Shown here: positions 31,343 through 40,009 of the stretch, one piece after another
How the letters are laid out: each line of letters starts with the position of its first letter
Position numbering within the stretch: the stretch's first letter is position 1
Assembly: GCA_002973635.1 (NCBI GenBank)
Contig: CP027224.1
Span: 5,320,001 to 5,384,000, forward strand
DNA from: Lysinibacillus sp. B2A1
Lineage (GTDB): Bacteria; Bacillota; Bacilli; Bacillales_A; Planococcaceae
DNA length: 64,000 nucleotides
Direction of reading: 5' to 3'
Translations under genes and position numbers: made by a program
Notes under the pieces: model-generated
Databases searched by the model: none
What the model was told of the DNA's origin: nothing
The model's input: the letters and a program-made list of their open reading frames with translations, nothing else

Positions 31343-32302
31343 GTGATACGCACAATCGGAATTACGAAAGATCAACAACTCTTAAAGGATTTTCCTATCG
31401 AGGATATACACAACAATCATTTTGAATGGTATTGGGTCGATTTTGATTGCCCCACTACTGAAGAAGAGCTACTATTGGATACGTTTTTCCATTTCCATCC
31501 ACTTGCTATAGAAGACTGTTTAATGCGTTTACAGCGACCAAAGCTCGATTTTTATGATGATTTCCATTTCTTTGTTATCCATAGAGTGAATGAAGAATTA
31601 GCAGCAGAGGAAGTTAATATTTTTATTTCAAATAAATTTATTGTAACCTTCCATAAAAATACTGCTCCCGAAATCGATAGAGTGCAAAATTTACTTGAGA
31701 AACAACCGAAAAATTGGGAAAGAGGTACAGTGTATTTAACATATCAGGTAATTGATAAAATCGTTGATAATTACTTTCCACTTGTCTATAAAATTGAGGA
31801 TCATTTGAATGCTCTAGAAGATGAATTAAACTATCAAAGCAATCTAAATGCCATGAAAATTGTATTCGAATTTCGTAGTGATTTGCTTGATTTACGGCGC
31901 ACAATTTTACCAATGCGTGATCTATTATACCGTATTCTTAATTCATACCGATTCTCACTAAAAAAATCAGAACGAGCTTATTTCGGAGATATTTATGATC
32001 ACTTGCTAAAACTAACAGAAATGGTTGAATCCAACCGTGAGCTGACAGCTGATATGCGCGATAGCTATATGGCAATGAGCTCCAGTCGTATGAATGGTAT
32101 TATGATGACCTTAACAATCGTATCAACTATTTTTATTCCTTTAACCTTTATTGCAGGTGTGTATGGAATGAATTTTGACAATATGCCTGAGTTACACGGA
32201 AAATATAGTTATTTTATTGTCTTAGGTATTATGATTCTTATTGCTGTATTTATGCTAGTGGTCTTTAAATGGAAAGGCTGGTTTAAGTTATTTAAACCTT
32301 AA
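31343..32302 (+). CDS. corA: Magnesium/cobalt transporter CorA
   Basis: 319 residues. GAGGTG lies 6 nt before the GTG at 31343, so the earlier GTG (31334), which overlaps that site, is unlikely. A large cytosolic alpha/beta domain is followed by two membrane helices at the C-terminus with the signature YGMNFDNMPEL (GMN) in the loop, then KWKGWFKLF. Pentameric Mg2+ channel. Confidence 0.93.
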   Translation: MIRTIGITKDQQLLKDFPIEDIHNNHFEWYWVDFDCPTTEEELLLDTFFHFHPLAIEDCLMRLQRPKLDFYDDFHFFVIHRVNEELAAEEVNIFISNKFIVTFHKNTAPEIDRVQNLLEKQPKNWERGTVYLTYQVIDKIVDNYFPLVYKIEDHLNALEDELNYQSNLNAMKIVFEFRSDLLDLRRTILPMRDLLYRILNSYRFSLKKSERAYFGDIYDHLLKLTEMVESNRELTADMRDSYMAMSSSRMNGIMMTLTIVSTIFIPLTFIAGVYGMNFDNMPELHGKYSYFIVLGIMILIAVFMLVVFKWKGWFKLFKP

Positions 32303-32310
32303 TGAATATT

Positions 32311-32349
32311 GAACGGGCATCTTAGAAACTTATCTAGGATGCCTGTTCT
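32311..32349. terminator. Hairpin between convergent corA and the small membrane gene
   Basis: GAACGGGCATC pairs with GATGCCTGTTC (one G-U). No T-tract is obvious on either strand, so termination is uncertain. Confidence 0.45.
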
Positions 32350-32352
32350 ACA

Positions 32353-32562
32353 TTAATAAGGCCCACGATCATCAATTTTATTTTCCCCTTGCTGCGGGAA
32401 TAAAAAGTATGCAAGTACACCAGAGACTAATGATGCACAAATTGTAATTAACAACTGCTCTATGTCTGGCACTTCAGCATAATAGTTACGCAGCATATAA
32501 ACCGAACCGATTGCGACAATTACCATCACAGGTATGACAAATTTGAAACGTTTCTTCTCCAT
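32353..32562 (-). CDS. Small two-helix membrane protein, unknown
   Basis: 69 residues: basic N-terminus MEKKRFK, helix VIPVMVIVAIGSVYML, a short external loop (NYYAEVPDIEQ), second helix LLITICASLVSGVLAYFLFP, and a polar tail QQGENKIDDRGPY. RBS GGAGGT upstream of the ATG. No family recognised. The 319 bp beyond (32563-32881) contain only the hemAT upstream region. Confidence 0.7.
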   Translation of the reverse strand: MEKKRFKFVIPVMVIVAIGSVYMLRNYYAEVPDIEQLLITICASLVSGVLAYFLFPQQGENKIDDRGPY

Positions 32563-32896
32563 TTAATTAATACCTCCTCACTCTTTATTACGCACAATTT
32601 TAGACTGCTAAACAGTTCGTATTTTACAGGTTTCCAATATTAAATACAAACTACCTAGCGTTCTTTCAATCGTCTATTTCATGACATTTAAACAACAGTC
32701 ACTTACAAGACTTAAAAAATAATAAGAAATAAACGAAAATTTTAACCAAATATGCTACAAAAAATAGTAGAATAGATTAAATACCATATATTTCGCAAAT
32801 TTACAAACGAAGCAATTCCAATGAGGGGCAAACAGTTTAAGTTTACTTTACATTTATATACATAAAATGGATTTATAAAGAATGGAGCAAACAACA

Positions 32897-34207
32897 ATGA
32901 GTTGGTTTACAAAAAAGAGCGATTCTAGCTACTCAATTACATTAGCACCTGAAAATTATAAAAAAAATGTACAGTTAGATGTCTCTAACCATCCAAAACT
33001 TCAAAAACAATTACAACTTTTAAATTTAACAGTTGAAGACTTAGCAATTATTAAACAGATACAGCCTTTAGCAAAGGATCTAATCCCTGAAATGGTCAAT
33101 CAATTCTATGCAGCCATTAGTTTAAGCCAAGATTTATTAGATATTATTAATAGAACTTCACAGATTGATCGTTTAAAGGTTACTTTACATAAGCATCTTA
33201 GTGATATTTTCGAAAGCCGTATCGACGACTCATATATTGACGAACGAAAGGCAATAGCAGAAACCCACGTTCGAATCGGCCTTCAATCAAAATGGTATAT
33301 CGCCTCATTCCAGTCTTTAACTTCAACATTTACAAACTTTGCTAACAATTTGGATATTTCTAAGCATGATGCGATTCTTGCCATCAATGCCTTCTGTAAA
33401 ATTATTAACTTTGAGCAACAGCTTGTCATTGAAGCCTACGAAAAAGAGGAAGAACGTATTCGCACGGCAGCAGATGAAACAAAACACGCACTTGTAACAA
33501 CTATTCAAAGTACTGCTGAGGAGCTGAACGCTATTAGTGAAGAAACAGCCGCCTCCCTATTAGTAATCTCCTCTCAAACAGATGATATTGCAGTAGCTAC
33601 TAAGCAAGGTTTAAGCTTCGTTGCTGATACGAAGGAAAAATCTGGACGCGGACAACAGCAGTTACAGGAGCAAAACGATTTAATACAGGTTATTTTACAA
33701 AGTGTGAATGGTCTTGAGGTCACAATGAATCAGTTACGCACCTCCTCTCAAAAGATTTCAGAAATTGTTGGACTCGTAACAGGTATTGCCGATCAAACAA
33801 ATTTATTAGCATTAAATGCATCTATTGAGGCAGCTCGTGCTGGGGAACATGGTAAAGGCTTTGCTGTTGTGGCAGAGGAAGTTCGGAAGCTTGCTGAAGA
33901 GACAAAAAATGCTGTACAAAATGTTTCCCATCTCATTAAAGAAACAGAAAGTAATATTACAACCATGTCGAAATCAGTTATTAACGTGGATCAAAAAATT
34001 CAACATAGTGTAGACACACAAAATAGCCTATCCAAATCCTTTAATGATATTGCAGAAGCTGTATCTGGTATTCAACAGCAATATGTCAATACATCAAGAG
34101 ATATTTCTGCCATTTCTAATTTAATTACTGAACTATCTCAAGGTGCCACACTTGTTTCTTCTTCATCTGACTCCCTCATTAATGTCGTGAATGAATTAAA
34201 TATGTAA
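32897..34207 (+). CDS. HemAT-type globin-coupled methyl-accepting sensor
   Basis: 436 residues from ATG 32897, which has GGAG 9 nt upstream; an ATG five codons earlier is weaker. N-terminal globin-coupled sensor domain with the proximal haem histidine in [15 protein letters not shown] (His124 from this start, in line with His123 of B. subtilis HemAT). No membrane segment. The C-terminal signalling domain has the kinase-contact hairpin tip ([20 protein letters not shown]). Soluble oxygen sensor for aerotaxis. The downstream terminator function appears to be supplied by the adjoining IS end. Confidence 0.92.
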   Translation: MSWFTKKSDSSYSITLAPENYKKNVQLDVSNHPKLQKQLQLLNLTVEDLAIIKQIQPLAKDLIPEMVNQFYAAISLSQDLLDIINRTSQIDRLKVTLHKHLSDIFESRIDDSYIDERKAIAETHVRIGLQSKWYIASFQSLTSTFTNFANNLDISKHDAILAINAFCKIINFEQQLVIEAYEKEEERIRTAADETKHALVTTIQSTAEELNAISEETAASLLVISSQTDDIAVATKQGLSFVADTKEKSGRGQQQLQEQNDLIQVILQSVNGLEVTMNQLRTSSQKISEIVGLVTGIADQTNLLALNASIEAARAGEHGKGFAVVAEEVRKLAEETKNAVQNVSHLIKETESNITTMSKSVINVDQKIQHSVDTQNSLSKSFNDIAEAVSGIQQQYVNTSRDISAISNLITELSQGATLVSSSSDSLINVVNELNM

Positions 34208-34213
34208 AAACGT

Positions 34214-34267
34214 AAAAGGGGCTGTCCGAAAAGTCGATGTAAATTGACTTTTCGGTACAGCCTTTTT
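34214..34267 (+). terminator. Terminator hairpin formed by the left end of the IS element
   Basis: AAAAGG-GGCTGT-CCGAAAAGTC pairs with GACTTTTCGG-T-ACAGCC-TTTTT. It starts in host sequence AAAA and includes the left inverted repeat, 7 bp after the hemAT stop, so it would stop readthrough into the transposase and could terminate hemAT. Confidence 0.65.
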
Positions 34268-34347
34268 CCATTTTTGTATACAAAAAAACCGCCCTCTTTT
34301 GTAAAATGAAGTTACCAGACCACATTCAACAGAAAGGACGATTTTTA

Positions 34348-36081
34348 ATGAATAACCAAATGATTACTCAAGCAGATTATAACATGCAAATGGAAATGAC
34401 TCTAGAAGGAATTTCAGAGGCGGGCATCTCTCAGAAACATCCTAAACCTCTTGTGTTCCAGCCTTATACAAATCGTCAAAGTATGATGATTATTGATATC
34501 GAATCCTATATTCCTGAGCATCATGTAGCGCGTTTGGTCGATGAAATGGTGGAATCTATTCCAGATGAATTGTTATTTTCCCATTACGTAGGTGGTGGTC
34601 GTGCCCCTTATCATCCTAAAATGTTACTGAAAGTCATTTTATATGCCTACACGCAAAAAACTTATTCTAGCCGAAGTATGAAACGAATGGTCGAAGAAAG
34701 TCTACCCGCTATGTGGTTAGCAGGCATGCAAGAACCTGACCATCGTACCATCAATGATTTCCGTGGTGTTCGTATGCCAGCCATCATAGAGGAGGTGTTT
34801 GAACAATTCCTCCTTCAACTGATGGAGCAAGAATTCATTGACCTTGAGCACATGTTTGTGGATGGTACGAAAATTGAAGCGAACGCCAATAAATATTCGT
34901 TTGTATGGGGCAAAGCGATTGCCAATCACGACCAAAAGCTACGTGATAAGATCCAATCGCTGATAAAAGATGTGCGTGCTGTGACAACCCAAGAGTTACG
35001 TGAGGACAAACTAGAAGAACAACTAGCAAAGACAGTCGAACAACTAACGGAGGAAGTGCAAGCGTTAGAAGGTCAATATGAACAGACAACGGACAAAGAG
35101 GAAAGAAAACGACTTCGAATGGAGAAATCTAAACGCAAAAAACACATCCAAACGATTGAAACGGATTATCTGCCAAGACTAGCACGTTATGAAGCGCAAA
35201 GAGAAATTCTTGGTGAACGTGGTAGTTATTCGAAAACAGACCCGGATGCCACGTTTATGCGAATGAAAGATGATCATATGAAAAACGGTCAATTAAAAGC
35301 TGGGTACAATGTACAAGTGGCCACACAATATCAGTTCATTATCGGATACGAGTTATTTCAACGACCAGGAGACACACGTTGTTTCCAACCATTTATGAAA
35401 CAACTACTCGAAGCGTTACCCAAAGCGCCAATACAGGTGATAGCAGACGCGGGCTATGCGAGTGAAGAAAATTACTTATTTGCGATTGGCGAAGAAAAGG
35501 AACCACTATTTGAATTACTGGCTCCGTATAACACGTATGTAAAGGAACAAACAAAAAAATATAAACAGGATATTTCGAAGGTGCAAAACTGGCCCTATCG
35601 CGAGGAAGAGGATGTCTTTATTTGTCCGAACAATCGGAAGGTGATATTTAAACGCTATAGTCAACGAAAAAATACCGGAGGATACGAACAAGACTACAAA
35701 ATTTATGAATGTGAGGATTGTACAGATTGTCCGTTGAAAGCGCTTTGTACAAAAGCAAAAGGCAATCGTCAAGTCCACTTGAATCCGGTCTATGAAGAAA
35801 TGAAAGCAAAGGCACGAGCAGCCCTTGATGACGAACAAAAAGCAGCCCTTTATGCGAAGCGCAAAGTGGATGTCGAAACTGTGTTCGGTGACATCAAGGG
35901 CAATCGGTCGTTTACGCGATTTTTATTGCGTGGGCTAACTAAGGTCCGAACAGAATTTGGACTCGTAGCAATCGCCCATAACCTACTTAAGGTAGCTGGC
36001 ATCCGCCTCGCTAATTTAAGCCAAAAGGAAAAAGGTCGATTTGGAAAACTACTCGTTTTCCAAATCGACCTTTTTATTTAG
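34348..36081 (+). CDS. IS1182-family transposase
   Basis: 577 residues from ATG 34348 (MNNQMITQADYNMQ) with GAAAGGA upstream; the frame opens 14 codons earlier. DDE transposase: first aspartate in MFVDGTKIEANANKYSFVWG, second in QVIADAGYASEENY, glutamate in DVETVFGDIKGNRSF; a zinc-like Cys cluster (CEDCTDCPLKALC) lies before the last. The final 15 codons sit in a perfect 19-bp inverted repeat that is also the terminator. The stop TAG is 1 nt from the right inverted repeat. Appears intact, so possibly active. Confidence 0.93.
   Translation: MNNQMITQADYNMQMEMTLEGISEAGISQKHPKPLVFQPYTNRQSMMIIDIESYIPEHHVARLVDEMVESIPDELLFSHYVGGGRAPYHPKMLLKVILYAYTQKTYSSRSMKRMVEESLPAMWLAGMQEPDHRTINDFRGVRMPAIIEEVFEQFLLQLMEQEFIDLEHMFVDGTKIEANANKYSFVWGKAIANHDQKLRDKIQSLIKDVRAVTTQELREDKLEEQLAKTVEQLTEEVQALEGQYEQTTDKEERKRLRMEKSKRKKHIQTIETDYLPRLARYEAQREILGERGSYSKTDPDATFMRMKDDHMKNGQLKAGYNVQVATQYQFIIGYELFQRPGDTRCFQPFMKQLLEALPKAPIQVIADAGYASEENYLFAIGEEKEPLFELLAPYNTYVKEQTKKYKQDISKVQNWPYREEEDVFICPNNRKVIFKRYSQRKNTGGYEQDYKIYECEDCTDCPLKALCTKAKGNRQVHLNPVYEEMKAKARAALDDEQKAALYAKRKVDVETVFGDIKGNRSFTRFLLRGLTKVRTEFGLVAIAHNLLKVAGIRLANLSQKEKGRFGKLLVFQIDLFI
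36031..36075 (+). terminator. Perfect 19-bp palindromic terminator inside the transposase 3' end
   Basis: AAAGGTCGATTTGGAAAAC (36031-36049) pairs with 36055-36073 without mismatch, loop TACTC, then TTTATTT. It encodes the protein's last residues (KGRFGKLLVF then QIDLFI), so coding and termination signals share the same bases. Confidence 0.8.
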
Positions 36082-36106
36082 GGACTTTTAGGACAGCCCC
36101 TCTTCT

Positions 36107-36586
36107 TTAGTGTGGTAATGAACGTTTTTGTTTACGATGCTCTCGTCGCACTGGTCCCGTTTCAAAAAGACGTTTTTCTTCATCTGTCTCAGGGTAGATT
36201 GAAGGAACTGGCTTCGGCTTCCCATCATCATCTACTGCAACCATCGTTACAAATGATTCTGTCGTTAATTTTTCCTCACCAGTTTCAATGTTTCTAGAAA
36301 TAACTCGAACATAGACCTCCATTGAAGAACGTCCTGTTGATGAAACAATACTCTCAATTTCTAAAATATCCCCTACATGGGCAGCTGATAAAAAATCAAC
36401 TGAATCAATAGAGGCTGTCACAACATGCCCTTTAGCATGTTTCATTGCCGTAACAGCAGCAATTTCATCAATATAAGCTAACACTCTTCCACCAAAAATG
36501 GAATTGTGGTTATTAGTATCTGGCGGTAACACAAGACGCGTTTGAACAGTACGTGACTGACTCATTGGCACAGCGTTGTTTGTCAT
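36107..36586 (-). CDS. Acyl-CoA thioesterase, hotdog fold (YkhA-like)
   Basis: 159 residues. NNHNSIFGGRVLAYIDEIAAV is the hotdog helix with the catalytic Asn/Asp region; VVTASIDSVDFL follows. Family members hydrolyse medium- to long-chain acyl-CoA. C-terminus is basic (RREHRKQKRSLPH). Its stop lies 6 bp from the IS right end. Confidence 0.85.
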   Translation of the reverse strand: MTNNAVPMSQSRTVQTRLVLPPDTNNHNSIFGGRVLAYIDEIAAVTAMKHAKGHVVTASIDSVDFLSAAHVGDILEIESIVSSTGRSSMEVYVRVISRNIETGEEKLTTESFVTMVAVDDDGKPKPVPSIYPETDEEKRLFETGPVRREHRKQKRSLPH

Positions 36587-36653
36587 AATTCTTGCAACTT
36601 CCCTTCATGAATGTTCTTTCGTCATCGTAACGCAGAAAAGAAGCTGATGCAAA

Positions 36654-38081
36654 TTAGAATGATTTTTTCATCGTGATAAATTTCATATCTGTCATTTCTT
36701 CTATCGCCCACTTAATCCCTTCGCGACCATAGCCACTCATTTTTACGCCGCCATAAGGCATATTATCCACTCTAAATGTCGGAATATCATTAATAATAAC
36801 AGCTCCTGCCTGTAACTCATCCGCTGCATATAGTGCATCTGACAATACATTCGTGTATATTCCTGCATTTAAGCCAAGTTCTGACTCATTTACTAGTCGA
36901 ATAGCGTCGTTTAATGTTTCATATGAAACAATTGAGACGATTGGTGCGAAAGTTTCCTGACAAACGATTTTCATATCAGCAGTAACATTTGTCATAACAG
37001 TCGGCGTTAATGTTCTTTCTGTGAAGGTTCCCCCTGTTGCAACTACCGCACCTTGTTCCTTTGCTTCCTCAATCCATTGGCGAATGCGTTCCACCTCATT
37101 TGGATGAATCATTGCACTCACATCGGTATTTCTGTCTAATGGATCCCCTACCACTAATTTTTCTGTTTCTGCTACAAAAGCCTTTGTAAAATCATCAATG
37201 ATCGAAGAATGCACATAAATTCGTTGTAATGAAATGCAAACTTGTCCAGCAAAATTAAAGGCACCTCCAACACAACGGGCTATAATTTTATCAATTGGTG
37301 TCGAAGGCTCGACAATAACTGCAGCATTAGAACCAAGCTCTAACGTTACTTTCCGCAAACCGACCTTCTCTTTAATACCCAAGCCAACCTTACCACTTCC
37401 TGTGAAAGTCAGCTTTTTCACAAGCGGATGTGTAACGAGTGTATCACTGAGCTCTCCGCCGCTACCTGTCAATATTTGAAGAGCTCCATCAGGTAAACCT
37501 GCCTCTTTAAAAATCTCTGCCATTACAATCGCACTTAATGGTGTTTGTGTTGCTGGCTTTAATACAACTGTATTTCCTACTGCAAAGGCAGGTCCTAGTT
37601 TATGTGCTACTAAATTAAACGGGAAATTAAATGGCGTAATAGCAGATATTACTCCGATTGGTTCTCGTTTTGTCCAGCCAATACGATCACCTGCTCCAGG
37701 CGCAGCATCCATTGGGACTGTTTCGCCCTTAGCCTGCTTTGCCCCCTCTGCAGCAAATTGATAGGTTGCTATTGTACGTTCTATTTCCATCAAGCCTGCT
37801 GATATAGGTTTTCCTGCCTCTAAGGCTAAAATTTCAGCAAATTCTTCCTTACGCTGCCGCATGATATGGACAACTTTATATAATATTTCCGCTCGTTCAT
37901 AAGCTGTTGTCTTTTTAAAGGTTTGAAATGTTTCCTGGGCACCTTCTATCGCCAGTTCAACATCTGCAATTGACGCCTTAGCAACCTTTGCAATAACCTC
38001 ACCGCTAAATGGGGAACTCAGCTCATATGTTTTCTGTGCATCCTGCCACTGACCATTGATCCAAAGTTTTGTTTCCTTCAT
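36654..38081 (-). CDS. NAD(P)-dependent aldehyde dehydrogenase
   Basis: 475 residues. ITPFNFPFNLVAHKLGPA and FTGSGKVGLGIKEKVG bind the cofactor; LELGSNAAVIVE contains the general-base glutamate and GGAFNFAGQVCISLQR the catalytic cysteine. The glyceraldehyde/lactaldehyde-type ALDH subgroup is more likely than betaine aldehyde DH, but the substrate is not determinable. Stands alone between the thioesterase and DUF4003 genes. Confidence 0.85.
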   Translation of the reverse strand: MKETKLWINGQWQDAQKTYELSSPFSGEVIAKVAKASIADVELAIEGAQETFQTFKKTTAYERAEILYKVVHIMRQRKEEFAEILALEAGKPISAGLMEIERTIATYQFAAEGAKQAKGETVPMDAAPGAGDRIGWTKREPIGVISAITPFNFPFNLVAHKLGPAFAVGNTVVLKPATQTPLSAIVMAEIFKEAGLPDGALQILTGSGGELSDTLVTHPLVKKLTFTGSGKVGLGIKEKVGLRKVTLELGSNAAVIVEPSTPIDKIIARCVGGAFNFAGQVCISLQRIYVHSSIIDDFTKAFVAETEKLVVGDPLDRNTDVSAMIHPNEVERIRQWIEEAKEQGAVVATGGTFTERTLTPTVMTNVTADMKIVCQETFAPIVSIVSYETLNDAIRLVNESELGLNAGIYTNVLSDALYAADELQAGAVIINDIPTFRVDNMPYGGVKMSGYGREGIKWAIEEMTDMKFITMKKSF

Positions 38082-38122
38082 CCTTCAATTGCACCTCCAT
38101 AAAATCATTCTTCTTTATTTTA

Positions 38123-39091
38123 TCACGAAGAACTTGAACTAGATGCTACAGTAGCCGCAGTAACTGCTGCTAACATTGCTGCCTGTTGTGCTTGAATTAA
38201 TAATTCAATGGATGACATGATCGTCATGGATAAAGATTGTTGCACCTTCGCTATATCATAAATAGCGATTTGTATAGCCATAAATAATACAAATTCACGA
38301 TGCCATTTCAAAAGCTTCATACCCTTTAATTCATGATATAAATCTATAATTTGTTGGAGGTGAACATTTTTTACCTCAAGAATGGCTAAAAAACCAAGCA
38401 ATGGGTAATGCATTGTTTTAACTTTAACATCCTGTTTTTTTAATGTATCGCGAATCGTAACAACACTTGGCACCAGCTTATTATCGTATTGAGGAGATAA
38501 GAAAGTCAGTACCTGTGATAACCATTGCAGTTCATTGCCAGCATTAAAATTGTACGTACGTAATTCTTTATAGTAACGGTTCATCGTTTCTGCCCGTACT
38601 TCAACATCATCCATTGAGCTACTTAATAATACAGCATACGGGATATCCTCATAGGACGTTAAAAATCGATGATGCTTGCGAATTTCTTCAAATAAAGCTC
38701 GTGCTGACTGTGCATGTGCATGTTTTTCACTTTCCTCTTCAGTTAAAAACTGAGCTCCTATAAAGGTATAATTACCACTTCTAAATTTGACTTCCTTCAT
38801 TATAGTGACGTTTGTTAGCAAATTTTTAACAGCATGCTCTATATCATCTTGCTCCATCAAATTTGCAGCAATACTATACCCTACCGTTGTTCTTAAAGGG
38901 GACATCCATGACGATTGCTTCTTCATTTCTTGTAACACTTCTTTATATTTAACGGAATCAAAGCTCTTCCCTGATGCCACATATTTGCTAGCGATTGCTA
39001 AGATAATTTTACGATCAACTGTCCATCCTGCAGCCTTCGAAACTGCTTCCACTGTTTGAGTAAATTGATTTTCAATCATCACATAATCCAT
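38123..39091 (-). CDS. DUF4003 family protein
   Basis: 322 residues from ATG 39091 (MDYVMIENQFTQTVEAV) with AAGGAG 8 nt upstream; the frame opens 14 codons earlier. Mostly helical, cytosolic, ending in an alanine-rich helix (QAQQAAMLAAVTAATVA) and a run of six serines (SSSSSS). Such tails are usual in this Bacillales family of unknown function. Convergent with nothing; its upstream region faces the small ORF at 39.4 kb. Confidence 0.75.
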   Translation of the reverse strand: MDYVMIENQFTQTVEAVSKAAGWTVDRKIILAIASKYVASGKSFDSVKYKEVLQEMKKQSSWMSPLRTTVGYSIAANLMEQDDIEHAVKNLLTNVTIMKEVKFRSGNYTFIGAQFLTEEESEKHAHAQSARALFEEIRKHHRFLTSYEDIPYAVLLSSSMDDVEVRAETMNRYYKELRTYNFNAGNELQWLSQVLTFLSPQYDNKLVPSVVTIRDTLKKQDVKVKTMHYPLLGFLAILEVKNVHLQQIIDLYHELKGMKLLKWHREFVLFMAIQIAIYDIAKVQQSLSMTIMSSIELLIQAQQAAMLAAVTAATVASSSSSS

Positions 39092-39390
39092 ATTCAGCAC
39101 ACTCCTTTTTTCAATTATATACGTAAAATCCAATTGAAAGGATTCAGCCTATATGACCCAATACCAATACAGAGTTTGTTTTCACTAGCTGCTGTCACAA
39201 ATACCTAGGTCAATAAAAGGTCATGTGCTGCTTATCCTCTGATCTTTCGACAAACTCCACGTATTTTTCACATTCTTAAAATATCTCCGATTTGTAACAA
39301 TTAACATAAAAAGTAAGCTTAATTTAATGTATGTTACCCGATTTTATATGGTTTAATGGAAATAACAAATAAAGAATGGAGGTAATTATA

Positions 39391-39516
39391 TTGAATAACA
39401 TAACCAGTAGAAAATCTTTATTCACAGTAACTCTACAAGACCGAATACAGCAATTTTTACTGTTACGTAACTCTCCAAGAAATATAGCCCTACATACACT
39501 TTTTCAGAAAAATTAA
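39391..39516 (+). CDS. Candidate small protein, 41 residues
   Basis: TTG start with GGAGGT 8 nt upstream (39379-39384), reading MNNITSRKSLFTVTLQDRIQ and ending SPRNIALHTLFQKN at a TAA. A strong terminator begins 8 bp after the stop. RBS, ORF and terminator together are a convincing minimal gene though the protein matches no family I know. It is basic (net positive), has no membrane helix, and lies in a 537-bp gap (39092-39628). An sRNA that happens to carry this ORF is the alternative. Confidence 0.5.
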   Translation: MNNITSRKSLFTVTLQDRIQQFLLLRNSPRNIALHTLFQKN

Positions 39517-39523
39517 CATAGAA

Positions 39524-39556
39524 AAAACAGCGGCACCTCACCTTTGCCGCTGTTTT
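39524..39556. terminator. Bidirectional terminator
   Basis: AAAACAGCGGCA (39524-39535) and TGCCGCTGTTTT (39545-39556) pair perfectly, with A-tract and T-tract on the two sides, so it can serve both the small plus-strand ORF and the DUF779 gene on the minus strand. Confidence 0.85.
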
Positions 39557-39628
39557 CACATGACTTTACGTCTCTCAACGTTTATGTGCTTATCCATTAC
39601 ATGGAGCGATTCTTAGTACAAAAAAGAT

Positions 39629-39994
39629 TTAAATTAATCCCAGTTCCTTTAACTCATCTGTGGAAAAGGCTCTTGATCTTGTTAAAAATCGCTTTCCCTC
39701 AACACCTTCTAATGAAAACATACCGCCTCGACCATCAACCACATCTAAAATTATTTGGGTATGCTTCCAATAATCATATTGATTTTTATGCATATAAAAG
39801 GGTGTGCCACCAATCTCCCCAAGGCAAATATCCTGATCACCTAATATAAGGTCACCATTTGGGTAACACATCGGTGAAGATCCGTCACAGCACCCACCTG
39901 ATTGATGAAATATAACAGGCCCATGCTTTTCTTGCAATAATTCGATTAGTGCCAGCGCTTCTTCTGTTGCTAAAACACGCTCGACCACGCTCAT
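39629..39994 (-). CDS. DUF779 protein, aldehyde dehydrogenase companion
   Basis: 121 residues. HQSGGCCDGSSPMCYPNGDL carries conserved cysteines. DUF779 genes typically adjoin aldehyde dehydrogenase genes, and here it follows one by 15 bp on the same strand, hence one operon. Role unknown; metal binding by the Cys residues is a guess from the motif. Confidence 0.85.
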   Translation of the reverse strand: MSVVERVLATEEALALIELLQEKHGPVIFHQSGGCCDGSSPMCYPNGDLILGDQDICLGEIGGTPFYMHKNQYDYWKHTQIILDVVDGRGGMFSLEGVEGKRFLTRSRAFSTDELKELGLI

Positions 39995-40009
39995 GCACCT
40001 CCCTACGGA

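Larger units (their letters stand above)
34218..36100 (+). mobile_element. Complete IS1182-family insertion sequence (1883 bp)
   Basis: Terminal inverted repeats: GGGGCTGTCCGAAAAGTC at 34218-34235 and, in reverse complement, GGGGCTGTCCTAAAAGTC at 36083-36100 (17 of 18 identical). One intact transposase ORF fills it. No direct repeat of the flanks (..CGTAAAA | TCTTCTT..) could be found. It lies 10 bp after hemAT and 6 bp from the stop of the convergent thioesterase gene, so neither neighbour is interrupted. Both ends carry terminator-like hairpins, isolating the transposase from host transcription. Confidence 0.92.
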
